Shown here piece by piece: positions 19,964 through 23,234 of a DNA stretch of 23,234 nt (the stretch's first letter is position 1; each line of letters begins with the position of its first letter). The position numbers were made by a program, and so were the translations under genes. The notes beneath the pieces were generated by a model that ran no database searches, was not told the DNA's origin, and saw only the letters and a list, made by a program, of their open reading frames with translations. The DNA is from JAZKSG01 sp964384785 (GTDB taxonomy: Archaea > Thermoplasmatota > E2 > DHVEG-1), in assembly GCA_964384785.1 (NCBI GenBank), contig CAYLLH010000054.1, positions 1-23,234 on the forward strand. Direction: 5' to 3'.

Positions 19964-21196
19964 ATGGTAGATGTCACAAGGTTATATTCTGATAGGGCTG
20001 GAAAAATGAAAAAATCAGTGATTCGGGAGTTACTTAAAGTAACTCAGGATCCTGAAATTATTTCATTTGCTGGTGGTCTTCCTAATTCTAAAACTTTTCC
20101 TGTTGAGGATTTGCAAGATATTGTATCTTCTGTTTTATCTAAAAATGGTAAAAAAGCTTTGCAATATGGTACAACGCAGGGTGTTACAGAGCTTAGAGAG
20201 GTTCTTGCGGAGAGAGCAAGAAAAGAAGGTATAGATGCTGATGAGGATGATATTATTATCACGAGTGGTTCGCAGCAGGCTTTAGATACTATTGGTAAAG
20301 TTTTTTTGAATCCTGGTGATACTGCTCTTGTTGGACTGCCAACGTATCTTGGTGCGGTTAATGCTTTTAGAAGTTATGAAAGTAATTTAGAGGGTATACC
20401 TTTAGATGAAGAAGGTATGCGTGTAGATCTTTTAGAGGATAGAATTAAGGAGCTTTTAAAGGAGGATATAACTCCTAAGTTTGTATATGTAGTTCCCACT
20501 TTTCAGAATCCTGCAGGAGTTGTAATGCCTGAGAAGAAACGGAAGAAATTGATAGATATTGCTCATGAGTATGATCTTGTGATTGTTGAGGATGATCCTT
20601 ATGGTAATCTTCGTTATGATATTGACCATGTTAAACCTGTAAAGGCTTTTGATGATGAAGGAAGAGTTATTTATCTTTCTACTTTTTCAAAGATTCTAGC
20701 TCCTGGTTTTAGATTGGCTTGGGCTATTGGTCCTGAAGAAATTAAAAGAAAAATGATTATTTGTAAACAGGCTTTGGATCTTTGTACTAATACATTTACT
20801 CAATATATTGCTAATGAGTTTATGAGAAGTGGTTCATTGGATCTTCATATTATGAAGATATGTGAGATGTATAAACCAAAAAGAGATACTATGATTGATG
20901 CTATGAAAACACATTTTCCGGAGGGTTATATTTGTCATAAACCAAAAGGAGGTATGTTTGCATGGGTTACATTGCCTTTTGATGGTATAGATACAGAAAC
21001 TATGTTTCTTGATTCTATTAAAGAAAATGTTGCTTATGTTCATGGTAAAGCATTCCATGTTGATGGTGGTGGTGGTCAGTCTATGCGTTTAAATTTTTCT
21101 TATTCAACTAATGAACAAATAAATACAGGTATAGAAAACTTAAGTCGGGTTATCAACAAAAAAATTAAAAAAAAAAGAAGTGATAACATAGTTTAA
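19964..21196 (+). CDS. PLP-dependent aminotransferase, class I/II (LysN/ARO8-like)
   Basis: A 410-aa fold-type I aminotransferase. Visible motifs are SFAGGLPNSKTFP (34-46, substrate-binding segment of the 2-aminoadipate/aromatic aminotransferase subfamily), LQYGTTQG (67-73), ITSGSQQALD (99-108), PTFQNPAG (178-185), VEDDPYGNLRY (208-218), the PLP lysine K243 in STFSKILAPGFRLAW, and a C-terminal MRLNFSYS carrying the carboxylate-binding arginine. Archaeal members act on 2-aminoadipate, aromatic or branched-chain amino acids, and sequence alone does not decide. GGGTGG lies at 19951-19956, 8 nt before the ATG. Codons here and in the next gene are strongly T-ended (GAT, TCT, GTT, TTT), unlike the A-rich pgk or ftsY. 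The downstream membrane protein starts after 26 nt. Confidence 0.93.
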   Translation: MVDVTRLYSDRAGKMKKSVIRELLKVTQDPEIISFAGGLPNSKTFPVEDLQDIVSSVLSKNGKKALQYGTTQGVTELREVLAERARKEGIDADEDDIIITSGSQQALDTIGKVFLNPGDTALVGLPTYLGAVNAFRSYESNLEGIPLDEEGMRVDLLEDRIKELLKEDITPKFVYVVPTFQNPAGVVMPEKKRKKLIDIAHEYDLVIVEDDPYGNLRYDIDHVKPVKAFDDEGRVIYLSTFSKILAPGFRLAWAIGPEEIKRKMIICKQALDLCTNTFTQYIANEFMRSGSLDLHIMKICEMYKPKRDTMIDAMKTHFPEGYICHKPKGGMFAWVTLPFDGIDTETMFLDSIKENVAYVHGKAFHVDGGGGQSMRLNFSYSTNEQINTGIENLSRVINKKIKKKRSDNIV

Positions 21197-21222
21197 AAAA
21201 AAAATTTAGTGTGTAAATAAAA

Positions 21223-22878
21223 ATGAAAGGTTTCAGAGGACTAATATTTTCAGTGTTAGTAGTTTTTCTTTTATTATCTTTTATGTTTCTTTATTGGTAT
21301 ATAAAGAATGATACAGTTGATGAAGATTTTTATTTTGATTTTAATGAAAAAGATCTGATTGTTTTTAATGATGAGGGTTTTCCTAGTGTAAAATTTAGTT
21401 TTAGTTGTTCAAATTTTGTTAAAATAAAAATCGTTGATTCTAATTCAGATGTTGTAGATATAGATTATTTTTTAGGTGGAGATGATAAAGAAGCTGTTAT
21501 GCGTTTAGGTGAGTATAGAAAAACAATAATAGATAATAGTTTTAGTATAGATTTTTATGATGTTTCTAATAAACATATTGAATCCGAGGAAATAACTTTT
21601 AAAAAAGGAAATCTTGATGTTTCTTCTGATCAAGTATACATTTGGAATAAATCATTTTCTGAAAAATATATTATGGGTTTGCGTTTAGAGTTAGAAAATA
21701 ATGGTGAGTTACCGGTTTATCCTAATAAAATCCAGTTGAATAATGATTCTATATATGTTCAGGGTGTATCTTTACCAGATGTTGTAGAATCTTCTGAGAA
21801 GACCTCTGTTGATTTTATATTTTTTGAAGAGATCACCGAGGATTTCAATGTTTTTAACGTTAGTATCTTTAACTCTGATGATAATCTTTTAGTTTCTGAT
21901 TTTTTGAATGATTCTCTTTTTTTAGAGGTTGATGAAAAAGTTTTTACTAATTTTAGTTGTAATGAATCTGTTTTATCTCTTCCATATCCTGTTTTTCTTT
22001 ATGATTATTACAAAAACCTTGATAGAATTAAAAATGATGATTATAGTGTTTATGTTTTAGATATTTATGATGATGATTTTATAGGTTTGATTTCTGAATT
22101 AATTGTTGAATGTTACTCTGAAGATTTTTATTCAGCTTCTGATGAGGATAAAATAAATCATATTGCTTCTTTTGTTCAACATATTCCTTATACTTCAGAT
22201 TTTAATGAAACTGGTTTGGAGGAATATCCTAAATATCCTATTGAAACCCTTTTTGATAATGTTTGTGGAGGAGGGGATTGTGAAGATAAAGCAATACTGA
22301 CCTCTAGTATTCTTTATTGTTTAGGTTACAATGTTACCTTGATAAAATTTCCTAATCATCTGGGTTTGGGTGTAGAACTAGAAAAAAATGCTGTTCCTGA
22401 TAAAGATTATTTTGTTTCAAATTATTATTATTTAGAAACATCAAGTACTGGTACAAATGGTTTTAAATTGGGTGATATTCCTGCTAATTATACTTCATCA
22501 TCTGTTGACAATCTTTTTGAAATTTTTCCTCGTTATGTAATTAATCATTTTTGGAAAGAAAACAGTTTAACTGTTTTTAAAAATTCACCACTTGGTCATC
22601 TTGTCAAAGTATCTTTAATTATTGAAAACCTTGGGCTTTCCTCTGCTGAGGATATACAGATACGTGGGATAATATATGATAATGATAGTTTTTTTGAGGA
22701 TTATATAGGTTCGAATTATGATACAGAATATATTTCATATTTAGCAGCAGGTGATAAAAAAGAAATTAATTTAATAGTTGAAATTGAGCCGGGTAATCAT
22801 TGGTATTTTAAAACAGAAATCCTTGTCGAGGGTTCTATTAAGGATTCTAAAGAATCTGAACGGACTTTTTCGATATAA
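21223..22878 (+). CDS. Membrane-anchored transglutaminase-like protein
   Basis: A 551-aa protein with one N-terminal transmembrane segment (about residues 7-27) and a large, acidic, Asp/Ser/Asn-rich exterior portion. Residues about 300-410 form a transglutaminase-like (papain-fold) core: YPKYPIETLFDNVCGGGDCEDKA with candidate nucleophile C353, H379 in PNHLG, and an acidic third residue E405 in YYYLETSS. The region before it (about 40-240) and the C-terminal 110 residues look like beta-sandwich domains. Archaeal proteins of this type are thought to be peptidases or cross-linkers on the cell surface, and none of its substrates can be read from sequence. It starts 26 nt after the aminotransferase, so it could share its transcript, without an obvious functional link. 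RNase P RNA follows. The T-rich coding strand is unlike most genes here. Confidence 0.82.
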   Translation: MKGFRGLIFSVLVVFLLLSFMFLYWYIKNDTVDEDFYFDFNEKDLIVFNDEGFPSVKFSFSCSNFVKIKIVDSNSDVVDIDYFLGGDDKEAVMRLGEYRKTIIDNSFSIDFYDVSNKHIESEEITFKKGNLDVSSDQVYIWNKSFSEKYIMGLRLELENNGELPVYPNKIQLNNDSIYVQGVSLPDVVESSEKTSVDFIFFEEITEDFNVFNVSIFNSDDNLLVSDFLNDSLFLEVDEKVFTNFSCNESVLSLPYPVFLYDYYKNLDRIKNDDYSVYVLDIYDDDFIGLISELIVECYSEDFYSASDEDKINHIASFVQHIPYTSDFNETGLEEYPKYPIETLFDNVCGGGDCEDKAILTSSILYCLGYNVTLIKFPNHLGLGVELEKNAVPDKDYFVSNYYYLETSSTGTNGFKLGDIPANYTSSSVDNLFEIFPRYVINHFWKENSLTVFKNSPLGHLVKVSLIIENLGLSSAEDIQIRGIIYDNDSFFEDYIGSNYDTEYISYLAAGDKKEINLIVEIEPGNHWYFKTEILVEGSIKDSKESERTFSI

Positions 22879-22925
22879 ATTGATGTAAACATTTATTTAC
22901 TTTGAACTGCTTTTTTATTAGTTGT

Positions 22926-23232
22926 TTGGGTGTAGGTGGACGGCTAACGGCGGAATTCGCTGAGGAAAGTCCCCTCTCACTCTGGATCGGGAAACCAAAA
23001 TAAATTTGGTAAAGGCGGGAGTCTTTGCAGAGACGCAGAAACGACACAGTCTATTTGATTATGCAATGATGCAAGTTTAAGTTGCTGAGGTCTCAGTAGG
23101 AATTGATGAAACGTGTCAATCTGCTCCTGGAGCAAGTCTAAAACGTAGGATCAGTTATCCAGACTGCCTACAGGTAAGACGCATTAGTAGAATGCCGTTT
23201 AAAACAGAAAGGGGCTTACGGCCTACACCCAA
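22926..23232 (+). ncRNA. rnpB: RNase P RNA
   Basis: The catalytic RNA of RNase P, which removes tRNA 5' leaders. Stem P1 is formed by TTGGGTGTAGG (22926-22936) and CCTACACCCAA (23222-23232). The universally conserved region I GAGGAAAGTCC is at 22962-22972 and region V ACAGAAAGGGGCTTA at 23204-23218, which would form P4 as in all RNase P RNAs. GACAC (23043-23047) pairs with GTGTC (23114-23118) in the specificity domain. About 307 nt is at the compact end for archaea. The 3' boundary is set by P1 only and the mature end may extend past the window. An apparent minus-strand reading frame over 22847-23047 is a by-product of this RNA. Confidence 0.97.
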
Positions 23233-23234
23233 CA

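Noticed and set aside
22847..23047. Minus-strand frame of 66 codons at the right end
   Set aside because: It overlaps RNase P RNA and the end of the transglutaminase-like gene; the RNA motifs explain the sequence.
1..23234. Mobile elements, CRISPR arrays, attachment sites, replication origin or defence genes
   Set aside because: No transposase, integrase, spaced direct repeats, ORB-like repeats or Cdc6 gene seen; tRNA 3' ends are not duplicated nearby.

Overview
This is a low-GC chromosomal segment from an archaeon. The evidence is a Sec61-beta type SecG, class I LysRS, EF-1-alpha followed by S10, prefoldin alpha next to FtsY, archaeal PGK and TrpRS, tRNAs without encoded CCA, and TATA boxes of TTTAAATA/TTATAAAT type. 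The euryarchaeal EF-1A/S10 order and the secreted papain-like protease with a PKD domain suggest an uncultured Thermoplasmata-like sediment lineage, but that placement is inference.

Left part (1-7934): a GC-richer, strongly foldable stretch (1-105) ends in a T-run. Then come a 55-codon secG on the minus strand and, divergently, a GfcR-type PRTase regulator, LysRS-I and a CDKAL1/MiaB-like tRNA methylthiotransferase. A bacterial-type (class I) GAPDH and an archaeal PGK follow, forming a triose-phosphate module about 3 kb from a regulator whose characterised relatives control sugar catabolism. A secreted C1A peptidase sits directly behind pgk.

Centre (7944-12507): tRNA-Ala(CGC), EF-1-alpha with a long leader carrying a 10-bp inverted repeat, S10, tRNA-Ser(TGA), TrpRS with a large insertion, an unknown basic protein, and a probably leaderless two-CBS-domain protein.

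Right part (12508-23234): a 37-codon minus-strand gene with a good Shine-Dalgarno, the pfdA-ftsY pair, a KaiC-like ATPase, and a minus-strand three-gene sugar-nucleotide operon (nucleotidyltransferase, phosphohexomutase, GlmM-like mutase) probably feeding glycan or lipid glycosylation. These are followed by a 64-aa acidic protein under a TATA box with an overlapping palindrome, a class I/II aminotransferase, a membrane-anchored transglutaminase-like protein, and the RNase P RNA gene reaching the window edge.

Most of the window is ordinary housekeeping. No mobile element, CRISPR array or obvious defence system is visible. The least explained items are the folded RNA-like stretch at the left edge, the 37-aa and 64-aa proteins, the EF-1A leader dyad and the exclusive use of TAA stop codons (22 of 22 genes, 20 followed by A).
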